Source: Haloarcula vallismortis ATCC 29715
GTDB lineage: Archaea; Halobacteriota; Halobacteria; Halobacteriales; Haloarculaceae
Direction: 5' to 3'
NCBI RefSeq assembly: GCF_000337775.1
Contig: NZ_AOLQ01000038.1
Span: 62,001-126,000 of the forward strand
DNA length: 64,000 bases
Shown: positions 1-8,593 of the stretch, in pieces
How the letters are laid out: each line of letters starts with the position of its first letter
How positions within the stretch are numbered: the stretch's first letter is position 1
The notes under the pieces: generated by a model
The model's database searches: none
What the model saw: the letters and a program-made list of their open reading frames with translations, nothing else
What the model was told of the DNA's origin: nothing
Program-made: the position numbers and the translations under genes

Positions 1-48
1 TAACTCCCGGCGCGCTCACCTCACCGAGTGCGACGCGACTGGCCCCGC

Positions 49-381
49 TCAGTGCGCGGACATCTCGGACAGGACGTTGACACAGTACACGCCGACGATG
101 ATAAGCAGGATGCCGACGGCACCGGGGAGGTCGATTGGCTCGTCGAACACGGCAATCCCGATGGCGGCCACGCCGACGATTCCCAGCGCGGCCCAAGTGC
201 CGTAGACGACGCCGATGGGGAGGTCTTCGAGCGTCAGCGACACCAGGTAGAAGGCCAGGCCGTAGCCGACGACGACGCCGAGGCTGGGGACAGGGCGTGA
301 GAACCCTTCTGAGAGTTTCAGCGACGTTGTCCCGAGCAGTTCGGACACGATAGCGGCTCCGAGGAGGGCGTACGGGTTCAC
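49..381 (-). CDS. Small multidrug resistance (SMR) family transporter
   Basis: The product is 110 residues, the usual SMR length, with four predicted membrane helices. Family marks are the N-terminal helix with a conserved Glu (AAIVSELLGTTSLKLSEGF), the VVYGTWAALGIV helix and the C-terminal IGIAVFDEP...GILLIIVGVY segment. SMR proteins act as membrane dimers exchanging protons for cationic compounds; the substrate cannot be told from sequence. The start is GTG, about 30 nt after an AATATA box (411-416, read on the minus strand), so it is probably leaderless. Many SMR genes occur in pairs, and a partner could lie beyond the left edge. Confidence 0.88.
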   Translation of the reverse strand: MNPYALLGAAIVSELLGTTSLKLSEGFSRPVPSLGVVVGYGLAFYLVSLTLEDLPIGVVYGTWAALGIVGVAAIGIAVFDEPIDLPGAVGILLIIVGVYCVNVLSEMSAH

Positions 382-410
382 GGTTCACTCGCCGAGAATT
401 GTGGACAGAT

Positions 411-416
411 AATATA
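411..416 (-). promoter_or_regulatory. TATA box of the SMR gene
   Basis: On the minus strand this reads TATATT, about 30 nt before the GTG start at 381. The spacing fits a leaderless haloarchaeal transcript. Confidence 0.5.
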
Positions 417-527
417 CATTTCGGCTGTCGTCGCGGTGCCGAGTAGCCCTTCCGAGTCGGTGACGACCCGGTCACCGTCCTGTGAATAAACCGCGGACAA
501 CGGGCGACACTCCCCCTCTCATGTGGC

Positions 528-533
528 TTTATC
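528..533 (+). promoter_or_regulatory. TATA box upstream of the upstream ORF and F420 oxidoreductase
   Basis: TTTATC lies about 30 nt before the ATG at 558 but about 104 nt before the oxidoreductase start at 632. This predicts a transcript beginning close to 558. Confidence 0.5.
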
Positions 534-557
534 TCCCGTGCGGCCGCACTGCGAGCC

Positions 558-635
558 ATGTCTCAGGCACAGACGTTCCAGTCGCTAACAGGCGTCCAGC
601 TAGTCATCGCTCGACGCGTGGAGGGCGACAGATGA
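558..635 (+). CDS. 25-residue upstream ORF, translationally linked to the F420 oxidoreductase
   Basis: The short ORF begins MSQAQTFQSL and ends RRVEGDR. Its TGA overlaps the ATG of the next gene as ATGA (632-635). Its ATG sits at the expected leaderless position after the TTTATC box at 528-533. A strong Shine-Dalgarno motif GGAGG (620-624) lies inside it, 7 nt before the downstream ATG. It could be a leader peptide that couples or regulates translation of the enzyme. I recognise no homologue, and it could be a chance ORF in the 5' leader. Confidence 0.45.
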   Translation: MSQAQTFQSLTGVQLVIARRVEGDR

Positions 636-1630
636 CAGCGCGAGACGTGTATCTCCCGGTCGCGGCACAGCCGTCGGTCGACACGCTGGTCGAGATGAGC
701 CAGCAGGCCGAGGACAGTGGCTACGACCGGGTCTGGCTCCCGGAGACGTGGGGCCGGGACGCGGTGACGACACTGACCAGCATCGCCGAACACACGTCGA
801 CGGTCGGCCTCGGGTCATCGATTCTGAACGTGTATTCGCGGTCGCCGGCATTGCTTGGCCAGACCGCAGCGACACTGCAGGAAGTCTCGGATGGCCGCTT
901 CCGCGCTGGCGTCGGCCCGTCCGGGCCTATCGTCATCGAGGGCTGGCACGGCCGTGAGTTCGAAAGCCCGCTGAAGTACACGCGGGAGACTGTCGATATC
1001 ATGAAACTGGTGCTCGCCGGGGACACGGTCGAGTACGACGGGGACATCTTTTCGTTGTCCGGGTTCCGACTGCGCTGTGAACCGCCCGAACCCGCCCCAC
1101 CCGTGGACGCCGGTGGCCTCGGTCCGAAGTCCGTCGAACTCGCCGGTCGCTTCGCCGACGGCTGGCACGCGCTCATGCTGACCGCTGACGGACTGCGGGA
1201 CCGGCTCGAAGACTTCGAGCACGGCGCAGACCTCGGCGACCGCGACCGCGCCGACCAGCGAGTGACACTGTCGCTGACGTGCTGTGCGATGGACGACCGG
1301 GAGCAGGCCCGCGAACTGGCCCGGCAGCACGTCGCGTTCTATATCGGCGGGATGGGGACGTTCTACCGCGACGCGCTGGCCCGGCAGGGATACGAAGACA
1401 CCGCCTATGAGATTGCCGAGCAGTGGGGGTCAGGCAACAAAGCGGCTGCCGTCGACGCGATCAGTGACGAGCTACTGGACAGCATTGCCGTCGCCGGCAC
1501 GCCCGAGGAATGCCGCGACCGCATCGCGAAGTTCGAGGACATCGATGGCGTAGACGCAATCAACATCTCGTTCCCCCGGGCTGCTGAGCGGGACACTATC
1601 GACACGACCATCGACGTGTTAGCGCCCTGA
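632..1630 (+). CDS. F420-dependent LLM-class oxidoreductase, NP1902A type
   Basis: A 332-residue luciferase-like (TIM-barrel) oxidoreductase. Visible family segments are the N-terminal VYLPVAAQPSVDTLVEM, YDRVWLPETWGRDAVTTL, FRAGVGPSGP and the late GTPEECRDRI motif. These enzymes transfer hydride to or from coenzyme F420 in the cytoplasm; the substrate is unknown. I recognise it as close to the haloarchaeal NP1902A family. The ATG at 632 is preferred over in-frame ATGs upstream because of the GGAGG 7 nt before it, and because residues encoded before 632 look non-conserved. Confidence 0.82.
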   Translation: MTARDVYLPVAAQPSVDTLVEMSQQAEDSGYDRVWLPETWGRDAVTTLTSIAEHTSTVGLGSSILNVYSRSPALLGQTAATLQEVSDGRFRAGVGPSGPIVIEGWHGREFESPLKYTRETVDIMKLVLAGDTVEYDGDIFSLSGFRLRCEPPEPAPPVDAGGLGPKSVELAGRFADGWHALMLTADGLRDRLEDFEHGADLGDRDRADQRVTLSLTCCAMDDREQARELARQHVAFYIGGMGTFYRDALARQGYEDTAYEIAEQWGSGNKAAAVDAISDELLDSIAVAGTPEECRDRIAKFEDIDGVDAINISFPRAAERDTIDTTIDVLAP

Positions 1631-1645
1631 GTCGGGGAGTCGTTT

Positions 1646-2338
1646 TCAGTTGGCCGCTACTGGCTCGATGGCGTCACGACGGCCGTCGAGCACGCCGAAA
1701 CGCTCGTCGCGGCGCTGCTCCAGCCAGAACAACAGGCGTTCGGCCCAGCGGAGTTTCTGTCGCTTTTCGTCGGTCACTGACGGGTCGTCGAAGTCCCAGC
1801 CCGGAAAGACCAGCGAGCCAGCGCCGAAGTGATCCGCGAGGAACGCGGCGCGGTCGCCGTCGGTGAAGCCGCCGTAGTTGCGGACCGGCGGTGCAGGTGT
1901 CGCCTGCGTCGTCGGCACGACGAACTCGCTTTCGTAGGTCGGAATATGTGCCTCCAGTGCCGGGATGTTGTCGCCGTGGGCGTGGGCGACGACCGGCGTC
2001 CCGGCGGTAGTCAGCTCCCGGCCGGTATCGGCGTTCTTGTCCAAGTCGGTGACCATACAGTCGACGGCGACGCCTGCCGCCTGGAGACGGTCGGCGGCCG
2101 TGGACGCCGCAAGGACTACGTCGGCGTCGGCTGCACGGTCAGCCTCAGCTTCCAGTGACGGGCCGGCCCCGGCGATAGCGACTGTTGCACCGTCGAGTCC
2201 GAGTGCTGTCGGGTCGTACGTGCTATCGTCGCCGAGCAGTTCGATGAAGCGGTCACAGGCGCGTTCGTCGCCGTCACGGGGGTAGCCGAAGTCGTCGAGG
2301 ATGTCCGCGTACACTGGCTCCCAGGTGTGAAATTCCAT
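1646..2338 (-). CDS. mptE: 6-hydroxymethyl-7,8-dihydropterin pyrophosphokinase, MptE type
   Basis: A 230-residue protein of the DUF115/MptE family, the archaeal replacement for FolK, which pyrophosphorylates 6-hydroxymethyl-dihydropterin on the way to tetrahydrofolate or methanopterin. Visible features are the nucleotide-binding segment TVAIAGAGPSLEAEAD, the TDLDKN motif, HAHGDN, and the C-terminal FTDGDRAAF and DEKRQKLRWAERLL segments. It ends 15 nt from the end of the convergent oxidoreductase. It connects functionally with the FolC-FolP fusion at 50.3 kb. Confidence 0.85.
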   Translation of the reverse strand: MEFHTWEPVYADILDDFGYPRDGDERACDRFIELLGDDSTYDPTALGLDGATVAIAGAGPSLEAEADRAADADVVLAASTAADRLQAAGVAVDCMVTDLDKNADTGRELTTAGTPVVAHAHGDNIPALEAHIPTYESEFVVPTTQATPAPPVRNYGGFTDGDRAAFLADHFGAGSLVFPGWDFDDPSVTDEKRQKLRWAERLLFWLEQRRDERFGVLDGRRDAIEPVAAN

Positions 2339-2541
2339 CTGTTGTCAGACACCACGCAGTGGACGTGCTTCTGTCTTGTTTCCCTGTTCAGTCACACCGC
2401 ACCACGCTGTCACTGGCCCGGAACGCTGCTGTCGCTGTCGGATTTGTGTCCAGATAAACCGAGTTGAGCCGAAATGGCACGTCCGTGTACCCCTACCCGG
2501 GTGCCCTTTCGGCTTTCACCCTTTTCTTTCGAGGCCTCCGG

Positions 2542-2547
2542 TATAAG
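2542..2547 (+). promoter_or_regulatory. TATA box upstream of otsA
   Basis: TATAAG lies 29 nt before an out-of-frame ATG at 2571 and about 125 nt before the otsA start, so otsA probably has a 5' leader of about 97 nt. Confidence 0.45.
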
Positions 2548-2667
2548 TTTTCTCTTACCGTCAGACACGAATGGCAGGCCTCACGGGCGGCGATGAGTTG
2601 GTCCCCTATGCAGCTACGCCAGCGCTCCACGACAGCCTCAAGACGGGGCAGTCCTTACGGAGGACAA

Positions 2668-4128
2668 ATGGCCCCGGAGCTGTCCGAAACAGTACACGGC
2701 GATGCAGTTCCGGACTCGCTCGTGGTCGTCTCGAACCGCGAACCGTACAGCCACGAGCGGGGCGACGGCGGCGAGATACGGGTACAGTCCGCCGCGGGCG
2801 GGCTGACGAGCGCACTCGACCCGGTGATGCAGTCACAAGGTGGCACCTGGGTCGCCTGGGGGAGCGGCGACGCCGATATGGCTGTCGCCGACGAGGGCAT
2901 CGTTAGAGTGCCGCCATCGGACCCTGCCTACGACCTGAAACGTGTCCCGCTCTCAGAAGCGGCAGTCCAGGGCTACTACTACGGCTACGCCAACCAAGTA
3001 CTCTGGCCGCTCTGTCACGAGGACACGGGCCGGATGTGGGCCGAACCCACATACTGGGAGCAGTACCGCGCCGTCAACGAGCAGTTCGCTGAGGCTGTCG
3101 ATACAGTCGCCGACCCGGGCCAGCCGGTCTGGTTTCAGGACTATCATCTGGCGCTCGCGCCCAGACTGGTCCGGGAGCGACGGCCGGCGGCGACGCTGTT
3201 GCAGTTCTGGCACATCCCGTGGCCCGCGCCGTCGGTGTTCCAGCACTGTCCGCACAGTGACGCGCTTCTTGACGGACTACTGGCCTGTGACGTCATTGGC
3301 TTTCATACAGCAGGGTACGCCGAGCAGTTCCTGCACTGCGTCGACAACGCGTTTTCCGCGGCGACCGTCGATACGGACGCCGGGACAGTCACCCGGAACG
3401 ACGAGCTGACGCGAGTCGTTGCGAACCCGCTGGGTATCGATGTCGAAGGGGTTCGGGACCGGGCGCGGACCGCCGACGTTGGCAGTGTCCGAGATACTGT
3501 GCTTGGCGGTAGTCGGTCGGACACGTCCGTTCGTCTCGCACTCGGCGTCGAACGGCTCGACTACTCGAAGGGAATCCCCGAACGAATCGAGGCGCTGGCA
3601 CACCTCTGGGACCGGCGGCCGGACCTGCGAGGCGAGTTCACGTACGTCCAGAAGGCGAGCCGAACGCGAGAGGGTATCGCCGCCTACCGGCGGTATCGGA
3701 CAGACGTGATGGAGGCTGTCGAACGCGTCAACGACCGCTTCGGAACCGACGACTGGCAGCCCATCGTCTACACCGAAGCCACCCTCGACAACGAGACGTT
3801 GGCCGGGCTGTACCGGGCCGCCGAGGTCGCACTGGTGACGCCACATCGCGACGGCATGAACCTTGTCGCCCACGAGTACCCGGTCGCCTGTGTCGACGGC
3901 GACGGCGCACTCGTACTGAGCGAACTGGCCGGCGCGGCGACGCATCTCGACGGCGCGCTCACGATCAATCCGCACGATATCGAGGCGATTGCAGACGCCA
4001 TCGAGCGGGCGCTGGAACTGGATGAAGCGGACGCGAGTGACCGGCTGTCACGCCTGCAACACAGCGTCGAGGCGCTCGACAGTGCACAGTGGGTCGCCAG
4101 ACAGTTCAGCGCCGGACAGTCGCCATAG
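2668..4128 (+). CDS. otsA: Alpha,alpha-trehalose-phosphate synthase (GT20)
   Basis: A GT20 glycosyltransferase of 486 residues that joins UDP-glucose (or another nucleotide glucose) to glucose-6-phosphate, giving trehalose-6-phosphate, a compatible-solute precursor. Visible signatures are LVVVSNREPYSH near the N-terminus, VWFQDYHLALAPRLVRE, LQFWHIPWP, DVIGFHTAGYAEQF, GVERLDYSKGIPERIEA, YVQKASRTRE and the donor-site motif HRDGMNLVAHEY. The ATG at 2668 is chosen because GGAGG lies just before it and homology begins just after; the 68 codons upstream look non-coding. No otsB phosphatase is in the window. Glucosylglycerol-phosphate synthase is a less likely alternative. Confidence 0.88.
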   Translation: MAPELSETVHGDAVPDSLVVVSNREPYSHERGDGGEIRVQSAAGGLTSALDPVMQSQGGTWVAWGSGDADMAVADEGIVRVPPSDPAYDLKRVPLSEAAVQGYYYGYANQVLWPLCHEDTGRMWAEPTYWEQYRAVNEQFAEAVDTVADPGQPVWFQDYHLALAPRLVRERRPAATLLQFWHIPWPAPSVFQHCPHSDALLDGLLACDVIGFHTAGYAEQFLHCVDNAFSAATVDTDAGTVTRNDELTRVVANPLGIDVEGVRDRARTADVGSVRDTVLGGSRSDTSVRLALGVERLDYSKGIPERIEALAHLWDRRPDLRGEFTYVQKASRTREGIAAYRRYRTDVMEAVERVNDRFGTDDWQPIVYTEATLDNETLAGLYRAAEVALVTPHRDGMNLVAHEYPVACVDGDGALVLSELAGAATHLDGALTINPHDIEAIADAIERALELDEADASDRLSRLQHSVEALDSAQWVARQFSAGQSP

Positions 4129-4147
4129 GGGCCGTCAGTTGGCGGCG

Positions 4148-4993
4148 TTACGCGTTCGACAGCCAGTCCGGTTCCGCAACGGTGGTGTCGCCGACCTGCG
4201 AGACAGAGAGCGACAGCGTCACCGTCACCGGCTGGCCGTCGCGTTCGGTCGTCACGCGGTACTGGAACGACCGGACGACACCGTCCTCATCGACGAGGAC
4301 GGTCGCACTGGCAGATTCTGTCGTTCCGTTGGCCGAGACGTTCGTCGAGACGGCGGTATCGGCTGCGAAACCGGTCACCTCGCCCCCGGTCGCTTCGAAC
4401 CGCGAGACGCTGTCACCGTCGACGGTCCCGGTTCCGGCGTAGGTCCAGTTGATGTCTGTCCCGAGCGACTGGAGCAGCGAGCGGTCGATGACACTGCTCT
4501 CGTTGACGGGTCGGACCTGCCCGTCGTAGGGGGGCGACGCGGAGCGGTAATCCGTCATCGTGTCGTCGCCGCGGGTGAGCACTCTTCGCTCGGCAGTGGT
4601 TTCGTCGGCTGTGTAGGTCGTCGTCGCCAGCGTGTCGCCGCTGGCCCGGACCAGTTCGCCCGTCGCCAGCGACCGGCCGTTCTCGCGGTCGATAGCGACG
4701 GTTCGGTTGATGAACACCGACCGGTTCTCGCCGTCGCGGACCGTCGAGAGCTGGAACGACAGCGAGGTGGTGAACGACGAATCGGACAGCGTCTCGAAGT
4801 GTCCGCGCTCGATGGCTGCCGCATCGAACCCGGACGACCCGGGCGCAGGGCCGTTGGCGTCCGCCGGCGTCGCTGTCCCGTTCGCGTCTGCGCCGCCCGC
4901 TCCCGGTTCAGAGCCAAGCAAGCCGGTACAGCCGGCGGATGCTGTCAGTAACAACACGAGTACAAGCGAGAGGTGACGGCGTTCGAGTAACAT
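4148..4993 (-). CDS. Secreted lipoprotein, haloarchaeal type
   Basis: A 281-residue protein with an N-terminal signal and the lipobox LLTASAGC near residue 22, then a Gly/Ala/Asn/Pro-rich linker and a globular domain without motifs I know. It is probably anchored to the outer face of the membrane through the lipid-modified Cys. It resembles the haloarchaeal lipoprotein group DUF7537, but I give that only tentatively. It is convergent with otsA, with 19 nt between the stop codons. Function unknown. Confidence 0.75.
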   Translation of the reverse strand: MLLERRHLSLVLVLLLTASAGCTGLLGSEPGAGGADANGTATPADANGPAPGSSGFDAAAIERGHFETLSDSSFTTSLSFQLSTVRDGENRSVFINRTVAIDRENGRSLATGELVRASGDTLATTTYTADETTAERRVLTRGDDTMTDYRSASPPYDGQVRPVNESSVIDRSLLQSLGTDINWTYAGTGTVDGDSVSRFEATGGEVTGFAADTAVSTNVSANGTTESASATVLVDEDGVVRSFQYRVTTERDGQPVTVTLSLSVSQVGDTTVAEPDWLSNA

Positions 4994-5195
4994 ACCGGAG
5001 CCACTGTATCAGCGAACTAGTTCCTTATGGCCGTTCAACTGTCACGTTCTCGGCGTCAGCGGGACTCGCACAGACCCTCGCTGACTGCACCGCCCAGTCG
5101 CGCAACCATGACTCGTGCCGGCCCGTCCGACCAGCGTCAGACGCCCGTCATGCGCGCCATGAGGGTTTAATACGAACGAAACCGCTATAGCAACC

Positions 5196-6296
5196 GTGCC
5201 TCTCGGCTCTGACCCGCTGTCCGAACTCGACATTCCCGACGGGACTACTGTCGAGGAACACGACCTGGTAACCGACGGTGATGTCATCGTCGGCGGCCAG
5301 TCGACCGTGGAGTTCGGCGTGCGCGGGCGGACGGTCATCGCCGACGAACGAGTCCGCTTTGGCGGCCACATCGAAGCCGAAGGTGACTGCCGGCTGGACA
5401 TGTGGTGTGACGTCGCGGACAACGTGCTGGTCGGCGAGGACGCCTACATCGGCGAACGAGTACACATCGGCGGCGAACTCCGGGTCGCGGGCGATCTGGA
5501 TATCGGCGACGACGTAGACATCGAGAACGGGTTCGAGGCGAACGGCTGGATCGTCATCCGCAATCCGATGCCGACCATCGTCTTCCTGTTCGTGTACCTC
5601 TCACAACTCCTCCGCATCGGCGAGGAAGACGCGGCCGAGGAAGTCATCGACGAGATGCTAGACGACGGCAGCGACGAGCACGACCCGGTTCTGATTCCAC
5701 GCGGTGCGAGCGTCTCGGACGACGCCTGGCGCGTTTCGACGCCAGCGACGGTCGGCGACGACTGCCGGCTCCACGGCAACATCCGCGCGAAGGCCCTCGA
5801 AGTCGGTCGTGACACGGTCGTCTTCGGAAGCCTCCGTGCGAAAGACGACATCGTGGTCGGCCGGGGAACAGAGATCAAAGGGGATGTAACGACCCGCAGT
5901 GGCACCGTCCGCGTCGGCCCGGGCGCGAAGGTCTGGGGCGACATCTCGGGGACGACCGTCGAACTCCACGAGAACGCGACGGTCGACGGGACAATCCGGG
6001 CCAGCGAGGAGATGCAAATGCACACCGAGGAGGTGCTGGACCGACCGGACGAGTCCGCTGTGGCGATGGCGGAGATGGCCGAATCGCTCGAAGTTGACAC
6101 TGACACTACGGAGCCAACGAACGAAGAGAGCGATTCCAACGATACTGAGCCGACAGTTGATGCACCACCCGACGATAACTATGCCTCTGCGGACAGCACA
6201 GCGACCAACGGCGGCGACGGAGACGGAGCGACGACTGGCAGCGATAGTTCAGAAACGGACCCCGACGTCGAAGAGGCGGCGGAGTCCGCAGAGTAA
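5196..6296 (+). CDS. Bactofilin-like polymer-forming protein with acidic tail
   Basis: A 366-residue protein built from short Gly/Val/Ile repeats (DGDVIVGGQSTVEFG, LVGEDAYIGERVHIGG, VVFGSLRAKDDIVVG), the pattern of a right-handed beta-helix as in bactofilins and DUF342-type proteins. A hydrophobic stretch (PTIVFLFVYLSQLL, about residues 125-140) splits two solenoid halves. The last ~85 residues are a very acidic Ser/Thr/Asp/Glu-rich disordered tail. The start is GTG, about 30 nt after TTTAATAC (5166-5173), hence leaderless. It may form a structural scaffold. A second solenoid protein is encoded at 36.8-37.9 kb. Confidence 0.7.
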   Translation: MPLGSDPLSELDIPDGTTVEEHDLVTDGDVIVGGQSTVEFGVRGRTVIADERVRFGGHIEAEGDCRLDMWCDVADNVLVGEDAYIGERVHIGGELRVAGDLDIGDDVDIENGFEANGWIVIRNPMPTIVFLFVYLSQLLRIGEEDAAEEVIDEMLDDGSDEHDPVLIPRGASVSDDAWRVSTPATVGDDCRLHGNIRAKALEVGRDTVVFGSLRAKDDIVVGRGTEIKGDVTTRSGTVRVGPGAKVWGDISGTTVELHENATVDGTIRASEEMQMHTEEVLDRPDESAVAMAEMAESLEVDTDTTEPTNEESDSNDTEPTVDAPPDDNYASADSTATNGGDGDGATTGSDSSETDPDVEEAAESAE

Positions 6297-6338
6297 CGTT
6301 CGGACGCCATTTTGCGTGAGAAACTGCCTCCCACAGCG

Positions 6339-7418
6339 TCAGTTTTCAGTCAGATCACTCACCGCTGCTGGCGGTGAGACGCCGTGTCCCGGTCCGTCGA
6401 TATTGATACGTGGACCGAACGACATCGACGGCGGAGTTTCATCGAGCAACAGGTGGCCATCCAGATCGACGTGGTCGAAGGCACCGAGCCCGGCGGCAAG
6501 GTGAGCACTCGTCGCAATCCCGGTTGCGCCTTCGAGCATACAGCCGAGCATACAATCAATCGAGGCGGCCTCGGCGATGTTTGCGATGGCCGCTGCCCCG
6601 AGGAGTCCCGATTTCCCGAGTTTGATATTGATCACGTCGGCAGCCCCGTCGCGAACCACAGCGGTCGCGTCCGCGGGCGTGAATACAGCCTCGTCCGTAG
6701 CGACGGGGACCGGAAGTCTGTCGCGTGCCCGCCCGAGACCGCGGATGTCGTCTTTCGGCGTCGGCTGTTCGACCAGAGCGAGGTCGACCCCGGCCGCGGT
6801 CACCTCCTCGACAAACGTCGCCGCGGCTTTCGGCGTCCAGCCCTGGTTCGCGTCCACTGTAATCGTCGCGTCGGGCGCTGCGTCCGCGACTGCAACCGTT
6901 CGGGCCACGTCGGCGTCGATCTCGCCCCCGGTTTTGACCTTGATGTGGTCGAAGCCGGCAGCCGCGGCGCGCGTGGCTCGTTCGGCTGCCGCGTCGGGCG
7001 AGACTATCGGAACGGTGATGTCGGTGGTAACTGTGGTCGGGGCTCCACCGAACAGTTCCGAGAGCGGGATACCGCGGTCACGACAGTACGCGTCAAGGAG
7101 TGCCGTCTCGACGGCGAACAGTGCCGAAACCGCTCCGGGGATTGCGGCCCGCAGGTCGCGGGTGAGTTCGCGGTAGTCGGCGAGGGGAGCCCCGTCAAGC
7201 ATCGACGTTACCGACCGTGCGGTTTCCACAGCAGCTGCCTGTGTCTCACCGGTCACCGGCGGCAACGGGGACCCCTCTCCGTGACCGACGACGCCTGAAT
7301 CCGTCTCCACTGCAACGACCAGATTCCGCGCTCTCTCCCGGGTGCCAAGCGAGATTTCGAACGGTTCGCGGAGTTCGCGGTCGAGTGGTTCGACAGAGAC
7401 ACGGTCGATACGGGTCAT
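6339..7418 (-). CDS. dgcA: Enolase-superfamily epimerase (DgcA / dipeptide epimerase type)
   Basis: A 359-residue member of the muconate-lactonising branch of the enolase superfamily. Catalytic residues are all visible: K160-x-K162 (HIKVKTGG), metal ligands D189 (TVDANQGW), E217 (LVEQP), D242 (ATDEAVF), K266 (INIKLGK), and the DLD motif at 318-320 that in L-Ala-D/L-Glu epimerases holds the substrate amino end. The ATG overlaps the stop of the upstream DUF1611 gene (ATGA), so the two are co-translated. In bacteria the DUF1611 partner marks the DgcN-DgcA route, in which D-glutamate is N-acetylated and the product epimerised. Assigning that route here is inference; a dipeptide epimerase is the alternative. 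Confidence 0.75.
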   Translation of the reverse strand: MTRIDRVSVEPLDRELREPFEISLGTRERARNLVVAVETDSGVVGHGEGSPLPPVTGETQAAAVETARSVTSMLDGAPLADYRELTRDLRAAIPGAVSALFAVETALLDAYCRDRGIPLSELFGGAPTTVTTDITVPIVSPDAAAERATRAAAAGFDHIKVKTGGEIDADVARTVAVADAAPDATITVDANQGWTPKAAATFVEEVTAAGVDLALVEQPTPKDDIRGLGRARDRLPVPVATDEAVFTPADATAVVRDGAADVINIKLGKSGLLGAAAIANIAEAASIDCMLGCMLEGATGIATSAHLAAGLGAFDHVDLDGHLLLDETPPSMSFGPRINIDGPGHGVSPPAAVSDLTEN

Positions 7419-8458
7419 AGGGACTCCAGAACGGCCGCAAGGAGTGCCTCTGGGCCGTCATCGTCGTAGATGTTCGCCGCCGGGAGCCCTGTTCTGTCGG
7501 TTTCTGCCTCTGGGTCACCCCACGTGGAGAGGGCGGCGACTGTCGTCCCTGTGAGGTCCGTAATCGCGCGGCGTTCGGCCTCGACACCGGCTACAGTGAG
7601 GTCGTCGAAGTGCGAGCGGGCCTCCCTGGAGGGGTCGTCGGCCAGCACCACGGCATCAGGGGCCGCTCCGTGCAGGAGGCCGAGTGTCACCCCGCCGTAG
7701 GCGGTGTGCGTGAGCGCGGCCTGCCCTTCGACGAACACGATATCCTGGTCCGCTGCGACATCGAGCACCATATCCTCGACGACGCCCGAAACGAAATCGG
7801 CCGGCACCCGGTCGATGACGACACCGCGGTCTGCGCCGACGAGGATGCCGGTCTGTCCCGTCGCGACCCACCCGGCGTCGAGTCCGGCGTCGGTCGCCGC
7901 CCGGTACAGTTCGAAGGTCGTCGTTCGCTTCCCGACCGCACAGTCGGTCCCCATCGTCAGGACGACATCCGCGTCGGCCTCGCTCCCGCGACCGTCACCG
8001 AGCGTTAGATCGGCGACGGCAGGGGGTTTCCGAACGTCGACGAGGTCGACACCGTGTTGCTGTGCGCGCTCGGTCCAGGCTGTGCGCTCGCTCAGGAAGA
8101 CGTGCAAGCCGGAGACGACATCACAGCCCCGCTCCATCGCGTGCGTGATTGCTTCAACCCAGGACTTCGGGAGCTCACCGCCAGCGGGTGCGACGCCGAT
8201 GACAAGGACGGCGGCGTCTGGGGCTTGATCCAGCGCTTCGGTGACGGTTTCGACGACCGGAACATCGTCGGCAGCAGGCCAATCAAGGGCCGAGCCGGCG
8301 CTGGGGCTCGGACACGTCGAGTCCACGACGGCCTGCGCGTCGAACAGTTCGCCGTGCATAACGATACCGTTGGCCGTCTTGCCTTCCGGCTGTCCGAACT
8401 CTCCCTCTGCGAGTACAACGGCGGGCGTGCCTTCGTCGTATTTTCGCCGCAAGTCCAT
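7415..8458 (-). CDS. dgcN: DUF1611 protein, DgcN-like D-glutamate N-acyltransferase
   Basis: A 347-residue protein of the DUF1611 family: an N-terminal Rossmann-like half (VLAEGEFG..KTANGIV) and a C-terminal P-loop half with TDCAVGKRTTTFEL at about residues 173-186. Bacterial DgcN belongs to this family and acylates D-glutamate before its epimerisation by DgcA. Its tail overlaps the dgcA start by 4 nt. The ATG at 8458 is chosen; a TTG at 8488 and a GTG at 8470 are in-frame alternatives. A Bat-type regulator gene lies divergently right upstream. Confidence 0.72.
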   Translation of the reverse strand: MDLRRKYDEGTPAVVLAEGEFGQPEGKTANGIVMHGELFDAQAVVDSTCPSPSAGSALDWPAADDVPVVETVTEALDQAPDAAVLVIGVAPAGGELPKSWVEAITHAMERGCDVVSGLHVFLSERTAWTERAQQHGVDLVDVRKPPAVADLTLGDGRGSEADADVVLTMGTDCAVGKRTTTFELYRAATDAGLDAGWVATGQTGILVGADRGVVIDRVPADFVSGVVEDMVLDVAADQDIVFVEGQAALTHTAYGGVTLGLLHGAAPDAVVLADDPSREARSHFDDLTVAGVEAERRAITDLTGTTVAALSTWGDPEAETDRTGLPAANIYDDDGPEALLAAVLESL

Positions 8459-8593
8459 ACTGGGAGACACCGCAGGCGTGACTGACAAACCAGAGCCTTA
8501 CATGTGTGGCACCCAGTGAGGACACTGGAGAAAGATTTGGAATGAAAGCGAGAACAGGTGAGCGCTATCGCGTCGGAGAACACAGAGAGAGCG

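Noticed and set aside
1-48. Possible second SMR gene at the left edge
   Set aside because: Only 48 bases are available and no start or conserved residue can be confirmed.
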